Positions 44,972 to 54,727 are shown, counted from the stretch's first letter. The stretch: 64,000 bases of DNA from Pseudanabaena sp. FACHB-2040 (GCF_014696715.1 NZ_JACJQO010000022.1:62001-126000); one strand, 5' to 3'. Numbers and translations: made by a program. Notes: generated by a model from the letters alone, not told the origin.

Positions 44972-45241
44972 ATGAATATTCTGGCTTGGATTGTATTAGG
45001 TTTGATTGCGGGTGCGATCGCAAAGGCTATCTACCCTGGCTACCAAAGTGGCGGCATTCTGGGAACGCTGCTGCTCGGCATCGTAGGGGCCTTTATTGGG
45101 GGTAGCCTGTATAGCCTGCTCACCACAGGAACTCTAGCTTTGACCGCTGCTGGACTGAGCCTTGGGGGAGTTGTTCTCTCAGTTGTTGGCGCTGTTATCG
45201 CGCTCTGGCTCTACTATGCTTTTGCCCGCAGAGCTTACTAA
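44972..45241 (+). CDS. GlsB/YeaQ/YmgE family stress-response membrane protein
   Basis: This 89-residue protein is almost entirely hydrophobic, with three membrane segments and the family glycine-rich pattern: WIVLGLIAGAIAKAI, the loop PGYQSGGILGTLLLGIVGAFIGG and a last segment GGVVLSVVGAVIALWLYY. Members of this transglycosylase-associated family are induced by stress in other bacteria. Their molecular role is not known. ATG 44972 follows GAGGGAACCC. A terminator at 45351-45385 lies downstream. Confidence 0.92.
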   Translation: MNILAWIVLGLIAGAIAKAIYPGYQSGGILGTLLLGIVGAFIGGSLYSLLTTGTLALTAAGLSLGGVVLSVVGAVIALWLYYAFARRAY

Positions 45242-45350
45242 AAACCCAGGGCTGTAGTTCGCCATAGCGTACAGACGGCACTCGTGTAATTACCTGCTTT
45301 CTAGGCAGCTTTCAAGCGTCAAATGTGAAGACTCTCCATCTCTTACTCTT

Positions 45351-45385
45351 AACCCACTGCCTTGCTTCAAGGGCAGTGGGTTTTT
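45351..45385 (+). terminator. Hairpin terminator after the GlsB-type gene
   Basis: Arms AACCCACTGCC (45351-45361) and GGCAGTGGGTT (45372-45382) are followed by TTT. Confidence 0.85.
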
Positions 45386-45408
45386 CACGGCTAGCAATAG
45401 CAGGGCTA

Positions 45409-45497
45409 ATACCAATTCCAGGAAAAAGTGCTCAGATAGGGGGGTGGGGAAGTAGATGGATGGGTGGATGAGTAGCGGCTATTTAGAGAATTGGTAT
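45409..45497. repeat. MITE-like element, copy 1 (89 bp, terminal inverted repeats)
   Basis: The element is bounded by perfect 10-bp inverted repeats, ATACCAATTC and GAATTGGTAT. The interior contains AGTAGATGGATGGGTGGATG. A second copy (50923-51006) shares about 80 percent of its bases by eye. Confidence 0.7.
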
Positions 45498-45502
45498 CAG
45501 CC

Positions 45503-48500
45503 TTATTTGGGCTGGCGGTGCCGGGTTAGCGCGTCAATCGTTCGTAACAGGACTTCGGGCTCTACTGGTTTGGAGACGTGCCGTTGAAAGCCTGCCTGGA
45601 GTGCCTGCTGTTGATCGGACTCTCCAGCATAGGCGGTAAGTGCGATCGCAGGTATTTGCCCCCCCTGCTCTGACGACAAAGCTCTGATCTGCCGGATCAG
45701 CATGTAGCCATCGGTGCCGGGCATGCCAATATCGCTAACCAGGACATCGGGGTGATATTGGGTTAGCGCGGCGACTGCTTCTGCTGCAGAGGTTGATGTG
45801 ATCACCTTGGCTCCGGCCTGTTCCAATAGAAAAGCCGTAAAGTCTCGGGTATCGGTATCGTCGTCTACCACTAAAACTCGGATACCGCTCAAATCAAGGG
45901 TAGGTTCTGACAGCTGAAAATCCTGGCTGACCGCTGGTTGAGTCGGCATGAGCGGCATCCTCACCGTAAAGGTGGCCCCCAGGCCCTCACCGGGACTATC
46001 GGCTCGAATAGTACCCCCGTGCAGTTCGACCAGGTGCCGCACGATCGCAAGCCCTAAGCCCAGCCCGCCAAAACTACGGGTGGTAGCGCTGTCGGCCTGG
46101 CGAAAGTAGTCAAACACGTGGGGCAGAAAGTCAGGCGCAATGCCCTTTCCAGTATCGCTAACAGTGATTTGGGCAAATCTGTCATGCGCCCCTGATTCTA
46201 GGACGTGGGGTTCAGAACCTGGGGCCAATGCCTGCTCACCCGTAACTAGGGACAGCCTCACCTCAACCTGCCCCCCAGCTGGCGTAAATTTCACGGCATT
46301 GGAGAGCAGGTTCCACACCACCTGCTGTAGACGAGTGGGGTCGCCTAATACCATAGGAGGCGAAGAGATGGGCGGAAGGAGAGAGGCATTTACTCGCGCT
46401 GGGCTCCTATCTCCTATCTCCTCACTCCTCACCTCAATAGATTTGGCTTCTGCAGCAAGTCGCACGGTTTCAATTGCGGCTTTGACAATAGACGTCAGGT
46501 TCACTGGGCTAACGGTGAGGCTGAGTTTGCCCTGCAGGATGCGAGACACATCGAGCAAATCTTCAATCAGTTCGGCCTGTAGCTGAGCGTTGCGCTCAAT
46601 GGTGGTGAGTGCCTGCTGTGTCCTAATTGGGTCTAGTCGGTTGGCTTGTAGCAGCCTAGACCAGCCCAGAATCGGGTTGAGGGGCGATCGCAACTCGTGG
46701 GAGACAACTGCCAAAAACTCATCTTTGATGCGGTTTGCGGTTTCGGCGGCTTCTCGAGCGGCCTGTTCTCTGGCTAAGAGCTGTTCTCGTTCTGCTTCGA
46801 TCTGTTTGCGATCGTCAATATCGGTGGCGGTGCCGTACCAATAAAGGATTTGGCCCTGATCGTCTTTCAGCGGCACCACCCGGGCCAGATGCCAGCGGTA
46901 GGTTTGATCAACCCGCTTGAGGCGGCATTCTACCTCGTAGGCTTCACCTGCTTGGATGGCTTTTGCTCTTTTTTCTGAGGTGGGCTGAAGATCATCGGGG
47001 TGAAGGATATCTGCCCACAGCCCCACGTTTAGCTCTAAATCATCAACTCCCGTGTAGGCCTGCCACTGCTGGTTATAAAACTGAACCTTACCCTGGGCAT
47101 TATTCACCCACATCAGCTGGGCCACTGCGTTGGCTAGGGTGCGGTAGCGATTTTCGCTCAGACGAAGGTTTTCTTCGGCCCGCTTGCGATCGCTCATATT
47201 TACCAGCGAAACCAGCACTCGGTCATAGGCGGCTGCAGGTGGAAAGGTGATGGCAAACCAGACATAGAGGCGATCGCCCTGTAGGGTTTGTAGGACGGTT
47301 TCGGCAGCGAAGTAAGTTTCTTCTGCTGCGATAGAGAGCAGTTCAGCGATAAAGGCGTCCTGGGTTTCGGGCGTAAAAATCTGGTGAAGAGAGGTTAACA
47401 GCTCTGCTTTGCTTTGAGCCCCAAACAGCTGTAGAGCTGCCTGATTAACGTCTCTTAGGTGCACCATGCCAACTGCCTGCTGCACAAAGTCCGGATGCTC
47501 ATTGAAGTACTGGCGAAAATCTTGAATCCCTGCTGCTTTGAGCTGGTCAATGGCAGCTTTTACCTCAGTGAAGTCTTCTTCCCAAATGGGAACGTTGACG
47601 GCCTCAAAAATGTATCGATAGCGCTGCTCTTGAGCCGCCAACGCCATTTCTGCCTGCTTGCGATCGGTAATGTCGAGGGCAGTTCCAAAGAAACCAACTG
47701 GTTGCTGCGATGCCCCTTTATCAGCAAACTGCGCCTGCCCGTTAGCAGAGACCCACCGCTCACTCCCGTCATTCCAAATGATGCGGTAGTCGGCCTCATA
47801 GATGCCAGCTGTGCCCGGGGCTAGGGCGGCGTTAATTGCGATCGCAACCCGTTCGCGATCGTCCGGGTGAATCCGTGCAATCACCTGGGGCAGCGGCAAA
47901 GCTTCTACCGCCGCAGGTTCACCCCAGATCTCCCGCATCCGCTCGTCTAGTACCACCCAGTGGGTAGTGAGGCTGTAGCGCCAAGTCCCCAGCCGCCCCA
48001 CTTTGATAGCCAGCCGCGCCTGCTCCTCGCTCTGGCGCACAGCGTTCTCAGTCCGTTTCCTTTCGTCTTCAACGCGCTTGCGCTCGGTAATGTCAGCGGC
48101 AAAAACCGTCAGACCATCGGGTGCAGGATAAACCCGATGCTCGTACCAGCGATTCCAGGCAGTGTAAAGATACTCAAACTGAATCGACGTTTGCTCGCTA
48201 AGTGCCCGCTGAAATTGCCTGTAGAAGTCAGTATCCACAATATCGGGAAACAAGTCCCACAGGCTTTCATTGAGAACGTCTTCACGCTCCATGCCAGTGA
48301 TTTGGCAAAAACGATCGTTGACATAGGTGAAGCGCCAGCTGCGATCGAGCCTGTAGAACCCATCATTAATGCTGGCCAATACCGTTTCTAACCGTTCCTT
48401 GGCAGCATGGGCCTCGCCTTGGGCAGCTTCGCTGTCAGCCCGCAGGCGCTGCTCCCGACGCATAGCATTTCGGCACGACTCATTTAGCCCGCTAATCAGC

Positions 48501-48805
48501 AGGGCCGCCATCACAAAAACCCCCAAGCGAATGATGCTGCCTACTTCCGGCGTGTTGAGGGAGTGGTAGGGAGCAATAAAGCCGTAGTGAATTGCCAGCG
48601 TAGACAAAACCGTCGCCACCAGGCCCGGCCCCAAGCCACCCCACCAAGCACTCACCATGACCGCCACAAAAAACAGTGAAGTCGGGGTTGGTCTTATCAG
48701 AGGCCCCAACGACAGACTGATCCCCACAGCTAGGGCAACGGAGAACACAGCTACGGCATAGGAAAGCAGTCGGGTCTTCCGGGTGACTTTTTTCCCAACT
48801 CTCAA
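45503..48805 (-). CDS. Membrane-bound hybrid sensor histidine kinase/response regulator
   Basis: This 1100-residue protein starts with TTG at 48805 behind a strong AGGAGG six bases away. An N-terminal membrane module resembles the four-segment MASE/DUF4118 region of KdpD (residues 12-105). Four PAS domains follow (about 135-250, 260-390, 400-550, 555-675), then a HisKA domain with phosphorylatable His703 (SHELRSPLNPIL), an HATPase domain, and a C-terminal receiver with Asp1025 (VSDIGMPG). The HATPase domain contains an unusual insert (about residues 785-815) coded by DNA that looks like an intergenic repeat. The likely output is phosphotransfer to a separate partner. Confidence 0.93.
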   Translation of the reverse strand: MRVGKKVTRKTRLLSYAVAVFSVALAVGISLSLGPLIRPTPTSLFFVAVMVSAWWGGLGPGLVATVLSTLAIHYGFIAPYHSLNTPEVGSIIRLGVFVMAALLISGLNESCRNAMRREQRLRADSEAAQGEAHAAKERLETVLASINDGFYRLDRSWRFTYVNDRFCQITGMEREDVLNESLWDLFPDIVDTDFYRQFQRALSEQTSIQFEYLYTAWNRWYEHRVYPAPDGLTVFAADITERKRVEDERKRTENAVRQSEEQARLAIKVGRLGTWRYSLTTHWVVLDERMREIWGEPAAVEALPLPQVIARIHPDDRERVAIAINAALAPGTAGIYEADYRIIWNDGSERWVSANGQAQFADKGASQQPVGFFGTALDITDRKQAEMALAAQEQRYRYIFEAVNVPIWEEDFTEVKAAIDQLKAAGIQDFRQYFNEHPDFVQQAVGMVHLRDVNQAALQLFGAQSKAELLTSLHQIFTPETQDAFIAELLSIAAEETYFAAETVLQTLQGDRLYVWFAITFPPAAAYDRVLVSLVNMSDRKRAEENLRLSENRYRTLANAVAQLMWVNNAQGKVQFYNQQWQAYTGVDDLELNVGLWADILHPDDLQPTSEKRAKAIQAGEAYEVECRLKRVDQTYRWHLARVVPLKDDQGQILYWYGTATDIDDRKQIEAEREQLLAREQAAREAAETANRIKDEFLAVVSHELRSPLNPILGWSRLLQANRLDPIRTQQALTTIERNAQLQAELIEDLLDVSRILQGKLSLTVSPVNLTSIVKAAIETVRLAAEAKSIEVRSEEIGDRSPARVNASLLPPISSPPMVLGDPTRLQQVVWNLLSNAVKFTPAGGQVEVRLSLVTGEQALAPGSEPHVLESGAHDRFAQITVSDTGKGIAPDFLPHVFDYFRQADSATTRSFGGLGLGLAIVRHLVELHGGTIRADSPGEGLGATFTVRMPLMPTQPAVSQDFQLSEPTLDLSGIRVLVVDDDTDTRDFTAFLLEQAGAKVITSTSAAEAVAALTQYHPDVLVSDIGMPGTDGYMLIRQIRALSSEQGGQIPAIALTAYAGESDQQQALQAGFQRHVSKPVEPEVLLRTIDALTRHRQPK

Positions 48806-49008
48806 CGCGATCCTCCTATCAGGTATCTCCTAGAGGCTTCAATACCAAAGCTGCTGTAAACGCTTCAGCAGGAAAAAAGCTCACCTATTTTGGTCATTAT
48901 GATGCTTGCTACCATTGATGATCTACCTACCAGCAGAAACAAGAATCTGCCTCAAGGGGGAGTAACTTTGAAACGGCTGACTAAGTCTTCATTACCGCCC
49001 CGTCTTCC

Positions 49009-49749
49009 TCAACGACCAAATGCCTGCGCTAGAAACGTCACAATCTCTACCCAGGCCGCATCAGTAGCAACCGGATCATAGCGGTAGCCGTCATCTCGCA
49101 TGAAGGTATGGTTGGCTTCATAAAGCAGCGTTTGGTGCTGAACCTGGGCGGTTTCTAGAGCCTGCAAAATTTTCTCTCTACCCTTAGGGGGCACATGGGG
49201 ATCGAGCATGCCAAAGAGGGTCAAGACCTGCCCCTTGATTTCACTCACCCGCTCAATTGTATCGGCGACGCCCCGCCCCAGTTTGCCGCTATGAATTCCG
49301 GTGGGATAACAGCACACCGCCGCTTTTACCTCACTTCGAAAAGCCGCGCGAAACGCTAGATGCCCGCCAATGCAAAAGCCCAAGCTGCCGATTTGATCGG
49401 CGGCAACCTGACCATCGGCCTGCAGCCAGGTCAGCAGAGCCAAGGCATCAGCATCGTATTGGGCAATTTCAGTGCGTCGGGCTGCGTCATTGCCGCGCAG
49501 TCGTCCTAGGTCATCGGGTTCGATGACGGTGCCGACGGGCTCTAGGCGATGGAAAATTTCGGGCGCTGCTACCACAAAGCCATAGCCCGCTAAACGATCC
49601 GCCAGCAGCGTCATGGGCCGGCCCAGCTGATAGATATCGGAATAGAACAAAATGCCGGGATATTGGCCAGCGGGTTCAGGAGAGGCGACATACACCCGCA
49701 TCAGGCTGTCATCGACCGTTAATCCAATGTTTTGCTGCTTAACCTGCAC
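49009..49749 (-). CDS. Dienelactone hydrolase family protein
   Basis: This 246-residue alpha/beta hydrolase shows the dienelactone hydrolase pattern. The nucleophile is a cysteine, C126 in GFCIGGH, with acid Asp183 (LDPHVP) and His214 (NHTFM). The N-terminus matches the family (MRVYVASPEPAGQYPGILFYSD). Members open lactone rings or hydrolyse esters. The natural substrate here is unknown. It starts at ATG 49749. A divergent SDR gene begins 163 bases away, so the two promoters may overlap. Confidence 0.93.
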   Translation of the reverse strand: MQVKQQNIGLTVDDSLMRVYVASPEPAGQYPGILFYSDIYQLGRPMTLLADRLAGYGFVVAAPEIFHRLEPVGTVIEPDDLGRLRGNDAARRTEIAQYDADALALLTWLQADGQVAADQIGSLGFCIGGHLAFRAAFRSEVKAAVCCYPTGIHSGKLGRGVADTIERVSEIKGQVLTLFGMLDPHVPPKGREKILQALETAQVQHQTLLYEANHTFMRDDGYRYDPVATDAAWVEIVTFLAQAFGR

Positions 49750-49912
49750 AGGCTCATTCCCCAGAGGCGTCTCCCCGGATTATAGAGGGCCTGCATCGAG
49801 ACGGCTGTTGACCAATCTCGAAGAGTGAGGCTCTATCGCTCCAACAGCAGGGGTTTTAAAGGTGCCAACACCGTAAACTGCTAAATTACGGACCGTAGCA
49901 AGGGCACTGATC

Positions 49913-50881
49913 ATGAAGCGGCTTGAGGGTAAAATTGCGCTGGTGACCGGGGCCACTCGGGGCCTTGGCAAAGGCATTGCCATTGGCCTAGGCGAGGCTG
50001 GGGCAACGGTCTACATTACAGGCCGCACGCTAACGCCCACCGATTCGATAGAGGGTTCTCTAGAAGCGACTGGCTCTGCCGTTGAGCAGGCTGGGGGCGT
50101 TTGTATCCCGGTGCAGGTAGATCACAGTGATGATGGGCAGGTGCGATCGCTATTTGATCGGATCGAGTCGGAGCAGTCGGGACGGCTGGATCTGCTGGTA
50201 AACAATGCCTATGCTGGGGTGTCTGCCCTCAAAGCTGCCTACGGCAAACCCTTTTGGGAATCTGAGCCTAGCTTTTGGGACGCCAGCAACAACGTAGGTC
50301 TGCGTAGCCACTATGTCGCTAGTGTCTATGCTGCCCGCCTGATGGTGCCGCGTCAGCAGGGGTTGATCTGCACGCTCTCTTCCTGGGGTGGTCTGTCCTA
50401 CATTTTTGGGGTGCCCTATGGCGCGGGGAAGGCGGGTTGCGATCGCATGGCAGCGGATATGGCCGTTGAACTAAAGCCGCACAAAGTTGCCTCGCTCTCC
50501 CTTTGGCCCGGTATCGTTGGCACCGAGCTAATGACCCAGTTTGCCGCTGAGCTAGAAGCTGTCTCTGCCGACCCTCAAGCCGCCTCTATCCGAGAAGGCT
50601 ACAACTGGGAAACCCCGCTTTTAACCGGAAGAATCATTGCCGCTCTGGCTAGCGACCCTAATATCTTGCGCCGCACTGGGCAGGTGCAAATTGTCGCGGA
50701 ACTGGCCCGAGAATTTGGCATCGTCGATGAGAACGGCAACCGCCCTGCTTCCCTGCGTTCTCTGCGGTTTGTGCTGCCCTTTGCCGTACCTGCCCTGAGG
50801 CAGCATCCGGAGTGGGTACCCGATTTAGAAGTGCCGTGGCCGCTGCTGCTGATGGGGGCTTTGGGATCGCCTAAGGCTTAG
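49913..50881 (+). CDS. SDR family oxidoreductase (DHRS1-like)
   Basis: This 322-residue short-chain dehydrogenase has the NAD(P) motif TGATRGLGKG (residues 12-21), the LVNNAY motif (95-100) and the catalytic residues Ser156/157, Tyr169 and Lys173 (LSSWGGLSYIFGVPYGAGKAG). The C-terminal extension after residue 250 (including RSLRFVLPFAVPALRQHP) is longer than in classical SDRs and like DHRS1-type members. Cofactor and substrate are not certain. It diverges from the dienelactone hydrolase gene. Confidence 0.92.
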   Translation: MKRLEGKIALVTGATRGLGKGIAIGLGEAGATVYITGRTLTPTDSIEGSLEATGSAVEQAGGVCIPVQVDHSDDGQVRSLFDRIESEQSGRLDLLVNNAYAGVSALKAAYGKPFWESEPSFWDASNNVGLRSHYVASVYAARLMVPRQQGLICTLSSWGGLSYIFGVPYGAGKAGCDRMAADMAVELKPHKVASLSLWPGIVGTELMTQFAAELEAVSADPQAASIREGYNWETPLLTGRIIAALASDPNILRRTGQVQIVAELAREFGIVDENGNRPASLRSLRFVLPFAVPALRQHPEWVPDLEVPWPLLLMGALGSPKA

Positions 50882-50922
50882 CAGATATGGCTGGTGTATC
50901 CCTTTAGGCTTGCCGCCCCCTT

Positions 50923-51006
50923 ATACCAATTCCAGAAGGAAGTGCGGCAGATAGGGGGTGGGAAAGTGGATGGGTTGATGAGTAACGGCTATCTAGAAAA
51001 TTGGTA
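50923..51006. repeat. MITE-like element, copy 2 (84 bp)
   Basis: It begins ATACCAATTCC and ends AAATTGGTA, with an interior like copy 1 at 45409-45497 (GATAGGGGGTGGGAAAGTGG, GATGAGTAACGGCTATCTAG). Confidence 0.7.
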
Positions 51007-51158
51007 ATAGGACACTTAAGCTAGCTGACCATACAGCAACCCTAAGCCTCTATCGCGGGTTTAGGCTCATCTCAAGGGGAATCTCTAATTCAATTAGAGA
51101 GGACGGTGGGAGCACTGTGGGCTGCGATTTAACCTAATTGCTATTTAGACGGGTACTT

Positions 51159-51536
51159 ATGCCTTTCCTCAGAGGGCTGGTCTTTAGGAAAATCTGGTGC
51201 AGCAGTGCAGTGCTGGGAATGGCAATTGGCCTGGTTCAACTGCCTGCTTTACCGCAGCAAGACAGCCCAAACACCCCGCCTCCAGACAATATCTACCACG
51301 AAGCCGAAAACTTGCCAGACGATGCCGATACCTTTCCCCGCATGGGAAAAATTGAGGGCGCTGAGTGGGAGCAAACCAACTGCCGGGTTGCCCCTTGGGG
51401 TAGCGTTGTCACCCGTTTTCCCGGCAGCTCTTTTATCGAGATTAGTCGCCGCCAAGTTGATAGCAGTGGGGAGTCTTGGTTCTACAACGGCGATCTCAGC
51501 TGCTGGATCCACGATAGCCGGATTGATTTGTTATAG
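51159..51536 (+). CDS. Exported protein with SH3-like C-terminal part
   Basis: The ATG at 51159 is preferred over an upstream TTG. The 125-residue protein has a signal peptide or anchor (residues 5-32, VFRKIWCSSAVLGMAIGLVQ). A Pro/Asp-rich linker and a small domain follow, with two cysteines (ETNCRVAPW-like QTNCRVAP, and DLSCWIHDSR) and strands SSFIEISRRQVDSSGESWFY. This suggests an SH3-type fold outside the membrane. Function is unknown. The next gene, a lipoprotein, starts 18 bases downstream, so the two are probably co-transcribed. Confidence 0.65.
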   Translation: MPFLRGLVFRKIWCSSAVLGMAIGLVQLPALPQQDSPNTPPPDNIYHEAENLPDDADTFPRMGKIEGAEWEQTNCRVAPWGSVVTRFPGSSFIEISRRQVDSSGESWFYNGDLSCWIHDSRIDLL

Positions 51537-51554
51537 ACGCCGAGAGCGATCCAG

Positions 51555-52283
51555 ATGAACGTTCCTTTGAAAACTCACTTCAGAAAAGCGCGATTGCTCT
51601 CCTCTCTTGTTGCGGGCTGCCTGCTGTTTAGCAGTGCGATCGCTGGCTGTACCAGCCCCAACTCTCAGCAACACACTGACACGGCGGCCTCTACTGCGAC
51701 AGATGTAGCCGCGCCGAGTGTGGCAGGCATACAGCAGTGGGCCGTCATTTTGAAGGGCGAGACTGTACACGGGCTGACCTTTACCGATGATGGACAGCTG
51801 CTGTATCAGGAGAAACCGCTGCTGAATGAGATTCCTGTGAGCTATGTCAGCGATGGCACTGACACCTATGCTCAACAGCTAATTGTGTCGGATCCGTCGC
51901 CATCAGGCCGCTTCAATATTGTTAAAGCCTGCGAAGGTTCTGCAGATGAGGCAGGGCTGTGTTGGGCCGTTTTTCTCGTCGATCGTCAGGCTGAAACGGC
52001 TGAGAAAATAAGCATTGCAAAATATGGCGGGCAGGATTGGGTGCAGTGGTCGGCAGATGAACGCTACGCCGTATTTGCAGAATCTATGGAGGGGGTCACC
52101 TGGTTTGTGGCGCTTGACCTACAGACCGGCGATAGCCAAATGTTTGACCAAATGCTTGCCGCTATTGATTTGAGCAGCTTTACCTGGCTAAGCGATCGCA
52201 CCTTGCAAGTCAATGTTTCCTGCGATTCTGACTGCGCGGAAACGCAGTTTCAAGGAGACATCGCGGCCCTGTTTTCTCAATAA
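51555..52283 (+). CDS. Lipoprotein with beta-propeller-like domain
   Basis: The 242-residue protein begins with an n-region (KTHFRKARL), a hydrophobic segment and a lipobox SAIAGC with Cys31 (the exact position depends on the cleavage site). A Ser/Thr/Ala-rich linker follows. The rest is beta-rich, with WSADERYAVFAES and WLSDRTLQVNVSCDSDCAETQF, which looks like a fragment of a propeller or a WD-like sensor domain. There is no catalytic motif. It would be anchored in the outer or plasma membrane. It follows the SH3-like gene by 18 bases and precedes a TPR-like exported protein. Confidence 0.7.
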   Translation: MNVPLKTHFRKARLLSSLVAGCLLFSSAIAGCTSPNSQQHTDTAASTATDVAAPSVAGIQQWAVILKGETVHGLTFTDDGQLLYQEKPLLNEIPVSYVSDGTDTYAQQLIVSDPSPSGRFNIVKACEGSADEAGLCWAVFLVDRQAETAEKISIAKYGGQDWVQWSADERYAVFAESMEGVTWFVALDLQTGDSQMFDQMLAAIDLSSFTWLSDRTLQVNVSCDSDCAETQFQGDIAALFSQ

Positions 52284-52396
52284 GCTTGCCTAGGTAGAAC
52301 GGAGGTTTTGAGTAGCCGCTTCTACTGAAGTTGGCAACCAGGATTTTTGGCGTCTTTTTCAGTTCCAGTATCTATAGGGGACGGTTAACTAACGTG

Positions 52397-54709
52397 ATGC
52401 AATTTACTAACAGCATCTTTAGAAGAATGGGCACGCTCCTGTGCCTGAGCCTTGTGAGCGTCAGCGGTTTGGCAGTGCAGTCTAATGCGGCAGCGGCCCT
52501 GATGTTAGCTCAAGCTACTCCTGTCGCTTCTCCACGAGATTGTCGGGAAGAGCGCCAAATAGCGCAAGAAACCTTGCTCAATGCAGCCATTGACCAGGCA
52601 GAGCAATCGCTCAACAGCGGGCAGCTTGATCACGCTGCCCTGCTGCTGGTTCGCACCCTGCAAAACATCCAGGCAATGGAAAACTCGCCTGCCAAAGTCA
52701 ATCTGCTGGAGCGATTGGTCGGCAGTGTGAACGAAAACTCTGCCCATACCGGCATATTGAAGCGCCTGGTGCAGACTGTTCCCACCGAGAAGCCGCAGCC
52801 CGCTATAGCCGTGCTAGCCGCGGCAGTAGAAACAACTCAGAGCCTGAGCAGCGGCTACAGCGCGTCTAAAACCCGAACCTTCCTGGCTTTGGCCGACTAC
52901 TACACTGGGTTGGGACAGCCCGGCCAAAACCGTCAAGCGTTGGCCGAGGCCCTGTCAGCGAGCATGTCAATTCATGGCGCTGAATTTCAAACGATGGCCT
53001 TCAGTGCGATCGCAGCCGCCTATATCCAGGTTGATCAAGTAGAAACAGCAGTGCCCTTACTAGCCCAAGCGCTAGAGTCTACTAAAGCCTTTCCCGCCGA
53101 ACCCTACCGTCAGGCGGTGGCTTTGGAGCAGATTGCCAGCTTATACGCCCAAACCGGTCAGCCCGACCTGGCGCTGCAGGCCCTTCGCATGATTCCGATG
53201 CCGAACCACCCCTCCAACGCAATTCTCAGCGTTGTAGGCGGGTACGGTGAGGCCGGACAGGTCGATCGGGCTTTAGAAGTCGCACAAACCATTCAGCCAA
53301 ACACGCAAAAAGCGGTAGCCCAGGCCGTTCTCGCCGGTCGGCTCACGACACAGCAACCCCAACAAGCTGCCCGAATTTATGCCCAGGCTGTTGCACTGGC
53401 TACTGCGGGGGAAGATGCGGACTCAACGCTGGCGAGGGTAGCGCAGCACTATGTTGAAGCGGGGGGCCTAGTCGTGGCTGCAGGCGGCACCATTCAAACT
53501 ATCAAAGACCCATTCGTCAAGGCCCCAGCCTTGGGTGCGATCGCACTGCTCCATGCCAAAGCCGGAGAGGAAGATCATGCTGACCTTCGCCTGGACCAAG
53601 TGCTTGAGGCCCTAGCCGCCATTCCAGAAGATAGCAACCGCAACAGTGTGCGGCAGCAGCTAATTGACCAGGCTGCTCAGAGCGGACGCTACGACTATGC
53701 CCTGAGAATTGCCCAAACGATTCAGCCCGGAGACGAAGCGCCGTTTGAGCGAGTTAATGTCTTGACTCTACTAGCAGAGCAGGCAATTGCCCAAAACCGC
53801 TATGATGCTGCCCTGCAACTCACAGAGCAGATTCCGCCCAGCTTTGTGAGCTGGCGCGATCGCCTGTTTCCGCAGATTGCGAGCGGGTTTGTGCAGGCTG
53901 GCGACTTTGATCGAGCCCTTGCGATCGCACAGCAAGACAACCTTAGTTTCAGTTTGCGGCCACGGAGCTTGGCGGCGATGGCGGCCCAGCTCGCGCAGTT
54001 AGGGCAGTCCGAGCAGGCAGCAGCGCTGTTCAATCAGGCGACGCAGTTTGCCAATGAGATTACCGATGCCTACACGAGAGTTGAGGTTCTAGGTGCGATC
54101 GCACAGGCCCACCTAACAGCCGGACAGCCCGAACCAGCCACCCAATTGCTCAACCAGGCAATTACAGCAGCTCAATCGATAGAAGACGTCTCTAGCCGAT
54201 CTCTTAGCCTGCGAACGGTTGCCGAGCAGCTGATTTTTGCCAACCACTATCAGGCGGCGCTTCAGGTTGCCCAGGCCATTCCAGAAGCCCTTGAGCAGCT
54301 TCATAAGCTCAATGATGTGATCGAAAAGGCGCTTGCAGCTGGGGACTTAGCAACAGTCCTCACCGTTCTAGATCAGCTAGAAGATCCGGCCGTGAAAACG
54401 CGCTGGCTAGTTGCCGCTGCCGATCGCCACATCTATCTAGGACGACCAGAAGCCGCAGCGGATGTGCTTAACCAAGCCTTCCAAACGACTCGCACTATCC
54501 CAGGAGAGGAGTCGCAGACCGTCGTGATTCGAAGCGGAGAGGATCCACTCAGCTTCGATGACAACGCCGATCGGGGCAGCTTTTTGGGTGCGATCGCGCT
54601 GAGGTATACCCAGATTGGCCAACGTTCTGAGGCCGAGCAAGTGGTTCAAGCGCTGGAGAGCAGTGCACTGAGGCAACAGGTAATCCAGGAGATGAACTGT
54701 TACCGCTAA
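52397..54709 (+). CDS. Exported TPR-like repeat protein
   Basis: From ATG 52397 (an upstream in-frame start at 52331 is possible) the protein has about 770 residues. It begins with a signal peptide (MQFTNSIFRRMGTLLCLSLV ... SNAAAA). Many helix-turn-helix repeats of roughly 35-40 residues follow, each built around GQPxxALQAL, ALxxAQxI and RVxxLxxIAxxYxxAG patterns. This gives an alpha-solenoid of TPR type covering nearly the whole chain. No other domain is visible. Such proteins serve as scaffolds in the periplasm or at the cell surface. The partner is unknown. It is preceded by two exported-protein genes on the same strand. Confidence 0.8.
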   Translation: MQFTNSIFRRMGTLLCLSLVSVSGLAVQSNAAAALMLAQATPVASPRDCREERQIAQETLLNAAIDQAEQSLNSGQLDHAALLLVRTLQNIQAMENSPAKVNLLERLVGSVNENSAHTGILKRLVQTVPTEKPQPAIAVLAAAVETTQSLSSGYSASKTRTFLALADYYTGLGQPGQNRQALAEALSASMSIHGAEFQTMAFSAIAAAYIQVDQVETAVPLLAQALESTKAFPAEPYRQAVALEQIASLYAQTGQPDLALQALRMIPMPNHPSNAILSVVGGYGEAGQVDRALEVAQTIQPNTQKAVAQAVLAGRLTTQQPQQAARIYAQAVALATAGEDADSTLARVAQHYVEAGGLVVAAGGTIQTIKDPFVKAPALGAIALLHAKAGEEDHADLRLDQVLEALAAIPEDSNRNSVRQQLIDQAAQSGRYDYALRIAQTIQPGDEAPFERVNVLTLLAEQAIAQNRYDAALQLTEQIPPSFVSWRDRLFPQIASGFVQAGDFDRALAIAQQDNLSFSLRPRSLAAMAAQLAQLGQSEQAAALFNQATQFANEITDAYTRVEVLGAIAQAHLTAGQPEPATQLLNQAITAAQSIEDVSSRSLSLRTVAEQLIFANHYQAALQVAQAIPEALEQLHKLNDVIEKALAAGDLATVLTVLDQLEDPAVKTRWLVAAADRHIYLGRPEAAADVLNQAFQTTRTIPGEESQTVVIRSGEDPLSFDDNADRGSFLGAIALRYTQIGQRSEAEQVVQALESSALRQQVIQEMNCYR

Positions 54710-54727
54710 CGATTTTAAGTCCTGCAC

